A DNA stretch of 64,000 nt from UBA7236 sp964463165. GTDB taxonomy: Bacteria; Bacteroidota; Bacteroidia; Chitinophagales; BACL12. Location: assembly GCA_964463165.1 (NCBI GenBank), contig CAYXBK010000001.1:1-64000 (forward strand), written 5' to 3'. Below are positions 26,838 through 35,010 of this stretch, piece after piece. Below the pieces are notes generated by a model. It saw only the letters and a list, made by a program, of their open reading frames with translations, did not search any database and had not been told where the DNA came from. Positions within the stretch are counted from its first letter, which is position 1, and the number at the start of each line of letters is the position of its first letter. A program made the position numbers and the translations under genes.

Positions 26838-27446
26838 TCAAACCTGGTATTCTTTCCCGGTGAGCTGAATTAATTTTTCATTTATTTTCATCACCTGCGG
26901 AATCAAAGGTGCATCACCGTTATTATAAATTACAAAATCACTGCGCCTTATTTTTTCTTCTTCAGGCATTTGATTTCTGATCCTTGCAAGTATTTGTTCT
27001 TCAGTGCTCTTATCCCTCTGTTTTATACGTTGAATCCGCACCGGAACTGAGGCAGTTACACAAATGATATAATCGAGATCTTTGTAAGTATTGGCTTCAA
27101 ATAATAATGCAGCTTCCTTGATCACATAATCGTGCTGTTGATTTTTCCGCATCCACTTTCTTGCATCTTCAATTACAACAGGGTGTATGATCGCATTGTA
27201 TTGTTCAAGTAATTCAGGAAAATTGAAAACAATATCTGCAACTCTTTTTCTGTTGAGCGTTCCGTCCGGTAAATAAATATCCTCTCCAAATAATTTTTTT
27301 ACACCGTTGATTACATTTTTATCTGTATTCACAATTTCCCTGGCCCTTTCATCTGCATAATAAACAGGTACTCCCAATACTTCAAATATTTTACAAACGG
27401 TTGTTTTTCCGCTTCCTATTCCGCCGGTAATTCCAACTTTTAGCAT
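26838..27446 (-). CDS. coaE: dephospho-CoA kinase
   Basis: 202 aa. GITGGIGSGKTTV is the P-loop; VYYADERAREIV includes the conserved Asp; VIKEAALLFEAN and RIKQRDKSTEEQI (lid region) are CoaE signatures. It phosphorylates the 3' OH of dephospho-CoA, the last step of coenzyme A synthesis. It is the final gene of the nusB operon, one nt after the ybbR stop. Confidence 0.95.
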   Translation of the reverse strand: MLKVGITGGIGSGKTTVCKIFEVLGVPVYYADERAREIVNTDKNVINGVKKLFGEDIYLPDGTLNRKRVADIVFNFPELLEQYNAIIHPVVIEDARKWMRKNQQHDYVIKEAALLFEANTYKDLDYIICVTASVPVRIQRIKQRDKSTEEQILARIRNQMPEEEKIRRSDFVIYNNGDAPLIPQVMKINEKLIQLTGKEYQV

Positions 27447-27447
27447 G

Positions 27448-28176
27448 TTATTTCTCCTGTAAATTTATAAACGCTGAATCAGCTTCCATAGTATCTTTTT
27501 CTGCAATGGGAATACGGTAAGAAACAACAATTGCTGATAACCGGATATTTTTACTACCACGGTCTTTCAACGGAATCACACCGGTTAAAGTTGAATCAGC
27601 ATGTTCACTAACAACATTCTCTGTTTCCCAGGTTTGAATTGCTTCCACAATAGAACGGGGTCCTGAAATTAAAATACTGTCGGGCTTGATTTCAATTGTA
27701 TCGGAAACAGAGAAGGCGGGTGAGAATAAAATATTTTGCACGAGTTGCACCGGAACCCGTTTTGTAATATACCCTTCGATTTGAAATTGAATTGTATCGG
27801 GTGAAATATGCACAACATTAAATGCGGGCGGCAGATCGGAGGCAAATAATTCGCGGTGATCGTTTGTGATCAGATTTTCACCATCGAATTGTGCATACTG
27901 CAGCGTAACCTCGCGTTTATAAAATTTTTCCCGCAATAATTGCCATCCGCTTGTTGTTACAAAAACAACCGCATGGTTTGGCAATTGATTCACAGCCGTT
28001 GATTTTTCGGGGAATTCATATTGAAGTTCAACGAAAATTTCGCTGTTATAATCTGCGGATAAACTTTTAAACAGCCAGATAATAATTGCAAGAAATAAAC
28101 TTACCAGGAAGTGCATCGTTTTTCTGCCCTTTCGTTGCCGGGTTGCAGATAAACCGGATGTTCCTGTTAACGACAC
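27448..28176 (-). CDS. YbbR-domain membrane-anchored protein
   Basis: 242 aa. A membrane helix at residues 21-40 is preceded by a basic segment. Two YbbR-like beta domains follow; the second carries RVPVQLVQNILF and DSILISGPRSIVEAI. YbbR/CdaR proteins can regulate the diadenylate cyclase CdaA, but that gene is not in the window. It sits between yajC and coaE, a frequent Bacteroidota order. Confidence 0.82.
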   Translation of the reverse strand: MSLTGTSGLSATRQRKGRKTMHFLVSLFLAIIIWLFKSLSADYNSEIFVELQYEFPEKSTAVNQLPNHAVVFVTTSGWQLLREKFYKREVTLQYAQFDGENLITNDHRELFASDLPPAFNVVHISPDTIQFQIEGYITKRVPVQLVQNILFSPAFSVSDTIEIKPDSILISGPRSIVEAIQTWETENVVSEHADSTLTGVIPLKDRGSKNIRLSAIVVSYRIPIAEKDTMEADSAFINLQEK

Positions 28177-28186
28177 AAATCAGGTA

Positions 28187-28525
28187 TCAGTTTGCAGTTT
28201 GATTTTTGCGTGCGAGCATTGCTTTTGTGAAATCAAGTGAGATCACTGATTTTTCAATGCGCACTTTTGTATTTGAATCAACCTCGAGTAAATAGGTATC
28301 TTCATCCACTTTGAGAATTTTTCCATGTACACCGCCGATTGTAACTATTTTATCTCCGGCTTTAATTTCATTTAAGAAATTCTTTTGATCCTTTGCTTTT
28401 TTTGATTGCGGACGGATCATGAAAAAATAAAGAATTATAAAAAAGAGAAAGAAAAATGCAATTGTTCCGTATTGTTCCCAAAATGTTGGTTGTGGCGTTG
28501 CTGCCTGTAAGAGCGTAAAATTCAT
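28187..28525 (-). CDS. yajC: preprotein translocase subunit YajC
   Basis: 112 aa, single membrane helix at residues 20-40, then the signature FFMIRPQSKKAKDQKNFLNEIKAGDKIVTIGGVHGKI. YajC joins SecDF to assist export across the inner membrane. Located 26 nt after the DUF1573 stop in the nusB operon. Confidence 0.95.
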   Translation of the reverse strand: MNFTLLQAATPQPTFWEQYGTIAFFFLFFIILYFFMIRPQSKKAKDQKNFLNEIKAGDKIVTIGGVHGKILKVDEDTYLLEVDSNTKVRIEKSVISLDFTKAMLARKNQTAN

Positions 28526-28551
28526 TTGTGAGTTATTTTTATTTGATGAGA

Positions 28552-29022
28552 TTAATTTGGAGCGATCACATTACCTGTGAAGTAAATTTTTGTTTCGCTC
28601 GGTTTTGTATTTGCGGTAATTGTAACGGTTTTGTTTTGTGCACCTTTTTTATTCTTGCTGTTGAACTGCACTTTAATCACGTTCGATTCTCCCGGTTTGA
28701 TCGGTTCTTTCGGCCATTCAGGTACTGTGCATCCGCAAGTGCCTCTTGCATTTGTAATAATCAGGTCGTGCGAGCCGGTATTTGTAAATTTAAAATCATG
28801 ACTCACGGTATCACCTTGTCTGATATCTCCGAAATCGTAAGAATCTTTTTCAAAAGTAATTTCGGTTGGGTTTTCCACCACGTCGGTTGAAATCATATCT
28901 TCTTCGCTTTCGGCCTTTACATTTTTGCCGGAATTTCCTTCAGAACTTTCATTGCAGGCAGCTGCGAATACGAACATCAGCATGCATATTCCGCAAATTC
29001 TAAGTTGATTGATCGTTTTCAT
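28552..29022 (-). CDS. DUF1573 lipoprotein
   Basis: 156 aa. Lipobox FAAAC (C23). The DUF1573 domain spans about residues 55-155: YDFGDIRQGDTVSHDFKFTNTG, GTCGCTVPEWP and KVQFNSKNKKG, an Ig-like (ASPM/PapD-like) beta sandwich. Function is unknown; it is surface- or periplasm-exposed. It follows nusB by 16 nt and has its own -7 box 4 nt before the ATG. Confidence 0.9.
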   Translation of the reverse strand: MKTINQLRICGICMLMFVFAAACNESSEGNSGKNVKAESEEDMISTDVVENPTEITFEKDSYDFGDIRQGDTVSHDFKFTNTGSHDLIITNARGTCGCTVPEWPKEPIKPGESNVIKVQFNSKNKKGAQNKTVTITANTKPSETKIYFTGNVIAPN

Positions 29023-29026
29023 AACG

Positions 29027-29034
29027 CAAATTTA
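29027..29034 (-). promoter_or_regulatory. -7 box of DUF1573 gene inside the nusB operon
   Basis: TAAATTTG on the minus strand lies between the nusB stop and the ATG at 29022, with a 4-nt gap to the ATG. It would make an internal, leaderless transcript for DUF1573-yajC-ybbR-coaE. Confidence 0.5.
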
Positions 29035-29038
29035 ATAG

Positions 29039-29974
29039 TTATTCAATTAAGCCGCGACCGCTTTTAATAATGGTGCCGGCTGCTTTTAATTCATTCATGA
29101 TCTTATCCAGCACCCCATTGATAAACTCACGGCTGCGGGGTGTACTGTAGGTTTTCGAAATATCGAGATATTCGTTGATGGTTACTTTCACAGGGATGGT
29201 AGGCATATACATGAATTCGGTCAAAGCCATTTTCATGAGGATCTTATCGATCAGCGAAACACGGTCGAGCTCCCAGTTATGCAATTTGGATTCGATCATG
29301 CGGTCGAATTCGTCCGAATGATCAATGCTGAGGCGCACCAGGTCTTCGGCAAATTTCTTTTCTTCTTCAGTGATTGAAAAATCAAACAAATGCACTTCAT
29401 TGAGACCGGAGTACATTTTCGCCCTGAAGAATTCATCCATCAGCCCCTGCACAATGAATTCATCGTCGGCCCATGTAGCAATCACATTCTCCATGTGCTC
29501 GTCGAAATATTCATTCTTCAGTAAAAAATTGCGGAAAATTTCCTCCAGTATTTTTTTCTCATCCGCGTTTTCCGTGTCCATATATTTCTGAAACGCCGGA
29601 AATTCTTTTAATTGCGTGTAAATGAGTTTTTCAATCTCACTTTCATCATCCACCTGCATTTTTTCTCGGCGGAATTTTGACTGAAAATACGTATTGGTCA
29701 GTAAAAACTGAATGATCAGATTATGAAAAAACTTTGGGTTGAAATTTAAATCTTCGCTTGAAGGGAGGTATTTGTTCTTTTTGATATGCGCCTCCAGATC
29801 CTGCTGCATGGCAAGTTTGGAAATAAAATGCAGGCAATATAAATATGCCGCATAGGAATTATGTATGCTTTGATTCAATTGCTGAACCGCTGCAGTAACC
29901 TGCATCCCGTCTGATTGCGCATACACATAATGTGTTTGCATCGACTTAATCCTTAATCCTCTTCTGCTCAGCAT
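29039..29974 (-). CDS. nusB: transcription antitermination factor NusB
   Basis: 311 aa. The N-terminus MLSRRGLRIKSMQTHYVYAQSD and C-terminal DRVSLIDKILMKMALTEFMYMPTIPVKVTINEYLDISKTYSTPRSREFINGVLD-type region (key words DKILMKMALTE and INEYLDISK) are the NusB RNA-binding fold. Bacteroidota NusB carries a long central insertion, so this length is normal for the phylum, not for E. coli (139 aa). NusB with NusE binds boxA during rRNA transcription. The promoter word TACTTTG (29983-29977) ends 2 nt before the ATG. Confidence 0.93.
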   Translation of the reverse strand: MLSRRGLRIKSMQTHYVYAQSDGMQVTAAVQQLNQSIHNSYAAYLYCLHFISKLAMQQDLEAHIKKNKYLPSSEDLNFNPKFFHNLIIQFLLTNTYFQSKFRREKMQVDDESEIEKLIYTQLKEFPAFQKYMDTENADEKKILEEIFRNFLLKNEYFDEHMENVIATWADDEFIVQGLMDEFFRAKMYSGLNEVHLFDFSITEEEKKFAEDLVRLSIDHSDEFDRMIESKLHNWELDRVSLIDKILMKMALTEFMYMPTIPVKVTINEYLDISKTYSTPRSREFINGVLDKIMNELKAAGTIIKSGRGLIE

Positions 29975-30055
29975 TTCAAAGTACTTTTATGTGCTGTTAT
30001 TTCTTTTTATTGATAATCAGTTTGCCATGTTAAGGCAATTCAACATATTCTGCTT

Positions 30056-31153
30056 TCACAGCCTTGCATTGATCCGTGCAATATTTGCGATTCGTTCTTC
30101 AGCCATTTGATTGGCAGCCTGATGCGTTGTGATATTATTTTTTTGTGCACGTTCATGAATTTCGATCGTTTTATCAAAAATCACATCGGTGCTGCGCATC
30201 GCCCGTTCACGGTTATAGCCTTCCAGTTCGATATAACAATTGATCACGCCACCCGCATTGATCAAATAATCCGGTGCATAAATAATTCCCCTTGTTTTGA
30301 GGTCGTTCCCGTTCTTCAATTCATCTTTCAACTGATTGTTTGCGGCACCGGCTATAATACTGCATTTAAGCCGTGGAATGGTGTCGTCGTTCAGCGTTGC
30401 TCCCAAAGCGCAGGGTGCATAAATATCCACGTCGGCATCATACACTTTATCAGGCGCAACTACTTCCACTTTATGCTTGGATGTAATTTTCTTGATCCTG
30501 TCCTCGTAAATATCTGAAATGTATACACTTGCACCATCATTGATCAGATGATCTATAAGATGGCCACCGACGTTACCCGTTCCCTGCACCATCACTTTTT
30601 TCCCATTGAGGCTTTCACTTCCTGTTGAGAATTTGACACTGGCCTTCAGTCCGAGATACACACCATATGCAGTTACCGGCGAAGGGTCGCCACCGCCGCC
30701 CATACTTTCCGGGAGGCCTGCAACATATTTTGTTTCATTGGCGATCAATTCCATATCAGAAGTAGATGTTCCGACGTCTTCTGCAGTGATATATTTTCCA
30801 TTGAGTGAATTCACGAATTTTCCATAGCTCCTGAATAAAAATTCGCGGTTGCGCAGACTGCGTGAATCGCCGATGATCACGGCTTTACCACCACCAAGAT
30901 TATTTCCGCAAAGTGCCGATTTATACGTCATGCCCCGCGACAAGCGCAGCACATCAACTATGGCATCGGTTTCATTGGTATAATTCCAGAAGCGGGTACC
31001 GCCTAAGGATGGGCCCAATACGGTGTTGTGTACAGCGATAATCGCTTTGAGCCCGCTTTCTTTATCAGTGCAGAAAACCAGCTGCTCGTGATTCATTTCA
31101 AGCATGGTTGACATCAACTCCCCATTCACTAACTGCATCGAAGTATTTGACAT
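30056..31153 (-). CDS. leucine dehydrogenase (Glu/Leu/Phe/Val family)
   Basis: 365 aa from ATG 31153 (MSNTSMQLVNGEL), the usual length; the longer open frame would cross the promoter box at 31178. GPSLGGTRFWNY and LRLSRGMTYKSALCGNNLGGGKAVI contain the catalytic Lys residues; VQGTGNVGGHLI is the NAD site; IAGAANNQL is conserved in amino-acid dehydrogenases. It deaminates branched-chain amino acids to 2-oxo acids with NAD+. The substrate could be valine or phenylalanine. Divergent from the ABC exporter. Confidence 0.92.
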   Translation of the reverse strand: MSNTSMQLVNGELMSTMLEMNHEQLVFCTDKESGLKAIIAVHNTVLGPSLGGTRFWNYTNETDAIVDVLRLSRGMTYKSALCGNNLGGGKAVIIGDSRSLRNREFLFRSYGKFVNSLNGKYITAEDVGTSTSDMELIANETKYVAGLPESMGGGGDPSPVTAYGVYLGLKASVKFSTGSESLNGKKVMVQGTGNVGGHLIDHLINDGASVYISDIYEDRIKKITSKHKVEVVAPDKVYDADVDIYAPCALGATLNDDTIPRLKCSIIAGAANNQLKDELKNGNDLKTRGIIYAPDYLINAGGVINCYIELEGYNRERAMRSTDVIFDKTIEIHERAQKNNITTHQAANQMAEERIANIARINARL

Positions 31154-31177
31154 AATGAACGTTTTTAAATTGCGTGG

Positions 31178-31185
31178 CAAAGATA
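31178..31185 (-). promoter_or_regulatory. -7 promoter box of leucine dehydrogenase
   Basis: TATCTTTG on the minus strand, 24 nt before the ATG at 31153. Confidence 0.55.
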
Positions 31186-31221
31186 GAAGAAGTTTTTTAG
31201 AAGAACTTTTCTTTATCTCAT

Positions 31222-31229
31222 TAGCTTTG
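31222..31229 (+). promoter_or_regulatory. -7 promoter box of the ABC exporter
   Basis: TAGCTTTG (TAnnTTTG), 10 nt before the ATG at 31240. The divergent leucine dehydrogenase box lies 36 nt away. Confidence 0.55.
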
Positions 31230-31239
31230 CAAACGGGAA

Positions 31240-33036
31240 ATGAACCAGTTAAAATCACTTAATAAATATTTTTTAAAATATAAATGGCTCTTCTTATTGG
31301 GTGCTGTTTTCGTTGCACTCGCAAATATTTTTCAGGTGTATGCACCACAGTATATCGGCAGATCAATTGACCTGGTGCGCTCAAACCTGGATGATTATAC
31401 ATATACTGAAAATACATCAGAGCGGGATCAGCTTATTCGCAGTGTAAGCCCCGCATTATTGAGATATGCGCTTTTATTTATCGGATTAACTGTTGTGCGT
31501 GGTGTGTTTATGTTTTTTATGCGGCAAACAATTATTGTGATGAGCCGCCATATTGAATACGATCAGAAAAATGAACTATTCGCAAAATATGAATCCTTAA
31601 CACCGGCATTTTTTAAACGCAATAATACAGGTGATCTGATGAGCCGTGTTGCAGAGGATGTCGGACGTGTGCGGCAATACGCAGGGCCTGCCATCATGTA
31701 TTTCCTGAATTTACTTTTCACATTTATTCTTGTTATCTGGGTGATGATGGACATTAGTCCGCTGCTCACATTATATGTCCTTTTGCCATTGCCGATTTTA
31801 TCGGTCTCCATTTATTATGTCAATTCAATCATCAATAAAAAAAGTGAATTAATTCAGCAACAATTATCAACGCTTACAAATATTTCGCAGGAATCATTTT
31901 CTGGCATTCGTGTAATTAAAGGGTATGCACAGGAAAAAAATACTGTTGCGTATTTCAGTGATGAATGTGAAGAATATAAAAACCGCTCTTTGTCACTCTC
32001 ACGTGTTGATGCGATGTTTCAACCCTTAATGGTATTATTGATCGGGATAAGTATTTTACTGACTGTCTTTATTGGCGGATGGCAGGTAATGCTTGGAAAT
32101 ATTACTGCAGGAAATGTTGCAGAATTTGTTGTGTATGTAAATATGCTCACATGGCCTGTAACATCTCTTGGCTGGGTAGCATCAATTGTGCAGCGTGCGG
32201 CGGCATCACAAAAAAGAATTAATGAATTTCTTGATATTGTTCCGGATATTGAAAGCGGGGATAAACCTGCTCATATTATTCAGGGCGAAATTGAATTCAG
32301 CAATGTGACATTCACATATCCTGATACAGGTGTAATTGCATTGAAAGATGTTTCATTTAAAATCAGCAAGGGCCAGAAAATTGCAATTATCGGAAGAACG
32401 GGCTCCGGAAAAACCACAATTGCAGATTTGATCGTGCGTATGTATGATCCCGGGCAGGGGAATATATTTATTGATGGAAAGAATGTGAAAGAATTAAATC
32501 TCGATGATGTACGCAATTATATTTCTTATGTGCCGCAGGATGTATTTCTTTTTTCCGATACGATAAAAAATAATATCGCTTTCGGCCGTAGGAATGCGGA
32601 ACTTGATGAAATAAAAAAATATGCGGGCTTTGCTTCCATTGATCACGATATTGAATTGTTTAAAGACGGTTACGAAACAATGGTGGGAGAGCGGGGTGTT
32701 ACTTTAAGCGGGGGCCAGAAACAAAGAATTTCAATTGCCCGTGCATTTATAAAAAATGCGCCCGTGATCATTCTCGACGATTGCCTGAGCGCAGTGGATA
32801 CAAATACGGAAAAAGTGATCATGCAAAATATGCGGCGTTATCTTGAGTTGAAAACCGCAATCATCATTACGCACCGCATTTATTCATTAATCGATTTTGA
32901 CAGGATACTTGTAATCGATAACCACCGCATTGCTGAATCGGGCACGCACGAAGAACTTGTGAGAAAGGGTGGGATTTATGCCGAAATACTTGAAAAACAA
33001 AAACTTGAGGAACCCGCCCCGAACCGAAATATCTAA
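31240..33036 (+). CDS. ABC exporter, fused membrane and ATPase domains
   Basis: 598 aa. Six membrane helices in residues 14-310, then an ATPase domain: Walker A GRTGSGKTT near 385, Q-loop VPQDVFLF, signature LSGGQKQR near 489, Walker B VIILDD, switch His in ITHRI. This is the MsbA/multidrug half-transporter type, acting as a dimer in the inner membrane. The cargo (lipid, drug or peptide) cannot be told; no accessory peptidase domain is present. Confidence 0.92.
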   Translation: MNQLKSLNKYFLKYKWLFLLGAVFVALANIFQVYAPQYIGRSIDLVRSNLDDYTYTENTSERDQLIRSVSPALLRYALLFIGLTVVRGVFMFFMRQTIIVMSRHIEYDQKNELFAKYESLTPAFFKRNNTGDLMSRVAEDVGRVRQYAGPAIMYFLNLLFTFILVIWVMMDISPLLTLYVLLPLPILSVSIYYVNSIINKKSELIQQQLSTLTNISQESFSGIRVIKGYAQEKNTVAYFSDECEEYKNRSLSLSRVDAMFQPLMVLLIGISILLTVFIGGWQVMLGNITAGNVAEFVVYVNMLTWPVTSLGWVASIVQRAAASQKRINEFLDIVPDIESGDKPAHIIQGEIEFSNVTFTYPDTGVIALKDVSFKISKGQKIAIIGRTGSGKTTIADLIVRMYDPGQGNIFIDGKNVKELNLDDVRNYISYVPQDVFLFSDTIKNNIAFGRRNAELDEIKKYAGFASIDHDIELFKDGYETMVGERGVTLSGGQKQRISIARAFIKNAPVIILDDCLSAVDTNTEKVIMQNMRRYLELKTAIIITHRIYSLIDFDRILVIDNHRIAESGTHEELVRKGGIYAEILEKQKLEEPAPNRNI

Positions 33037-33111
33037 TCTTTCTGCTTGAATTTTTAAATTCTTTTTATATTTCGGAAAATTTCAGACCACAACCCAATAA
33101 ACCAGCAACCA

Positions 33112-33570
33112 GTGGAGAACGACAACCGTAAGCGAAATGACAGCGTATTTTCAAGGAAAATACGTGCAGGAAGGCGCAGGACTTACTTTTTTGATGTAAG
33201 AACGACCCGCGGAAACGACTATTACCTCACGATCACTGAAAGTAAAAAGAGATTTGACGGAAATGGTTATGAAAGGCATAAAATTTTCCTTTACAAAGAG
33301 GACTTTAACAAGTTTATCGAAGAAACCACTGCAGTAATTGATCATATCAAAAGCCTGATGCCGGATTTTGATTTCGATGCGTTCAGCCATAAATATGAAG
33401 ACCAGCCACATGCTGAACACGAAAGCCATGATGAAGCAATGGATGATCATACCGAAGAAAGACATGAAGAAGAAAATCACGATGCACCTGAAATGGAACG
33501 CAACGATGATCGTGAAGATGATCATTCAAATTCGGGGTATGATCAAAACGATGATGATTTAAAACTGTAA
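33112..33570 (+). CDS. DUF3276 / PUR-family nucleic-acid-binding protein
   Basis: 152 aa with GTG start; no in-frame ATG precedes it. The PUR fold occupies residues 12-82 (FSRKIRAGRRRTYFFDVRTT, YYLTITESKKRF, KIFLYKEDFNKFIEET). The tail (from about 98) is an extremely acidic, His-rich low-complexity segment (HEEENHDAPEMERNDDREDD). PUR-alpha-like proteins bind single-stranded DNA or RNA; this family is nearly universal in Bacteroidota. The His/Asp/Glu tail could bind metal. A strong terminator follows. Confidence 0.88.
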   Translation: MENDNRKRNDSVFSRKIRAGRRRTYFFDVRTTRGNDYYLTITESKKRFDGNGYERHKIFLYKEDFNKFIEETTAVIDHIKSLMPDFDFDAFSHKYEDQPHAEHESHDEAMDDHTEERHEEENHDAPEMERNDDREDDHSNSGYDQNDDDLKL

Positions 33571-33588
33571 TACCAACATATTTATTTT

Positions 33589-33618
33589 AAAGGGGATGAC
33601 TTGTCGTCCCCTTTTTTA
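33589..33618 (+). terminator. terminator after the DUF3276 gene
   Basis: GGGGATGAC (33592-33600) pairs with GTCGTCCCC (33603-33611), extended by A/T pairs, then a T run. Confidence 0.88.
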
Positions 33619-33760
33619 TTTCTGCATGGCTCAGTTTACTGTTCCCGCAATTTTTATCATGTCCGGCAGCAGGAGAAATATCATCTGAACCACTTCCTTT
33701 TATCACCGTATTTTTTTTATCCTCCACGTAAAATTGTATTGCCACCGATCCGCAAACGAT

Positions 33761-35005
33761 ATGAGACTGTTTGTTACAAAATTATTTCCGGCAGTACTTA
33801 TTCTGATTTTCTTTCATAGTGCTTCCGCCCAAAATATTGTTCCGAATAATGGATTTGAAAATTACAGTTCATTGCCAAACGGATATGGTCAATGGTATAA
33901 ACTCACCGGATGGTCAAACCTGAATGGATACATCGGTTTTGTATGGCCGTATGCAAGTCCTGATTTTTTACATTCGAGCGGTGGTGCAGGTGTGGATATT
34001 CCATTCAATACGTTCGCAACTGTCAATGCTTTTGCAGGGAATGCAATTTTAGGATTCACTGCATGGCACGGCACAACACCCGCATTCAGGGAATATGCCG
34101 CGATTCAATTTTCAACACCCATGATTGCAGGTGAAACATATGACGTTTCTATGTGGATCACAAACGGATCTGCAGCCTGGTATTGCGGCGCCGGATGTAA
34201 TCATATCGGAATGGGTTTTAGCATGTCGCTTCCATATCAAATGGACCATGAACCGATCGGCGGTATTCCGCAATGTGAATATGCCGGAGAAATATGGAAT
34301 ACAGGCTGGCAATTTATTTCATTTACATATACTGCCGACCAGGCTTATAATTATCTTACGATTGGAAATTTTTATGATGATCTTTCAACCAGCCACACAA
34401 CACATGCGGCTTTTGCAATGTCGAATGCTGCATATTATTTTATTGATGAGGTTGTGGTGATGCCGGCAGCGGCTTTGGCTGTTTCACTTGAAAATTTTTA
34501 TGCGCAGGAAAAAGGCAATGATGTGAATTTATACTGGAACACAAAATCAGAAATAAACAACGATTATTTTGTGATTGAGAGAAGTAATGACGGGCATTTA
34601 TTTGAACAAATCGGTATGCAGGACGCAGCCGGGTACAGCACAGAATTAAAATCATATGCATTTTCTGACAAGAATCCTGTAAATGGTGTGAATTATTACA
34701 GGCTCGCTTCCGTGGATTTCAACGGAGAAATTACCTATTCGGATATTGTTGAAATTACACTGCAGGATTTGAATGATCAAATCAGTATCGGCCCGAATCC
34801 GTGTGGTGCGTTTATGGAAGTTCAACTAAACAGTGAAGAAGACTTTACTATATCAATATTTGATGTGCAGGGTGCAAGGTTGTACTATGCAGAAGACTTG
34901 CAAGGCAGCGTGGAAATTAATACCGGTCAATTTGTTCCGGGAATTTATTTTGTGCAGGTGAATTATCGCGATACTTCGTTCGTTCGGAAAATAATCATCA
35001 GATAA
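33761..35005 (+). CDS. T9SS-secreted protein, carbohydrate-binding-like N-domain
   Basis: 414 aa from ATG 33761 (signal MRLFVTKLFPAVLIL...ASAQ); an upstream ATG at 33734 would spoil the signal. Residues 24-250 start with NIVPNNGFENYSSLPNGYGQWYKLTGWSN-type sequence (key words NGFE, GWSN), a galactose-binding-like jelly roll common in secreted proteins. NDVNLYWNTKSEINNDYFVIERS is the segment usually preceding T9SS tails. The tail IGPNPCGAF...FVRKIIIR is the type A sorting domain. Probably a surface or released protein with a glycan-binding role. Confidence 0.85.
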   Translation: MRLFVTKLFPAVLILIFFHSASAQNIVPNNGFENYSSLPNGYGQWYKLTGWSNLNGYIGFVWPYASPDFLHSSGGAGVDIPFNTFATVNAFAGNAILGFTAWHGTTPAFREYAAIQFSTPMIAGETYDVSMWITNGSAAWYCGAGCNHIGMGFSMSLPYQMDHEPIGGIPQCEYAGEIWNTGWQFISFTYTADQAYNYLTIGNFYDDLSTSHTTHAAFAMSNAAYYFIDEVVVMPAAALAVSLENFYAQEKGNDVNLYWNTKSEINNDYFVIERSNDGHLFEQIGMQDAAGYSTELKSYAFSDKNPVNGVNYYRLASVDFNGEITYSDIVEITLQDLNDQISIGPNPCGAFMEVQLNSEEDFTISIFDVQGARLYYAEDLQGSVEINTGQFVPGIYFVQVNYRDTSFVRKIIIR

Positions 35006-35010
35006 TATTT

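Noticed and set aside
31154..31258. N-terminal extension of leucine dehydrogenase
   Set aside because: It crosses the promoter box and the divergent ABC gene start; family length fits ATG 31153.
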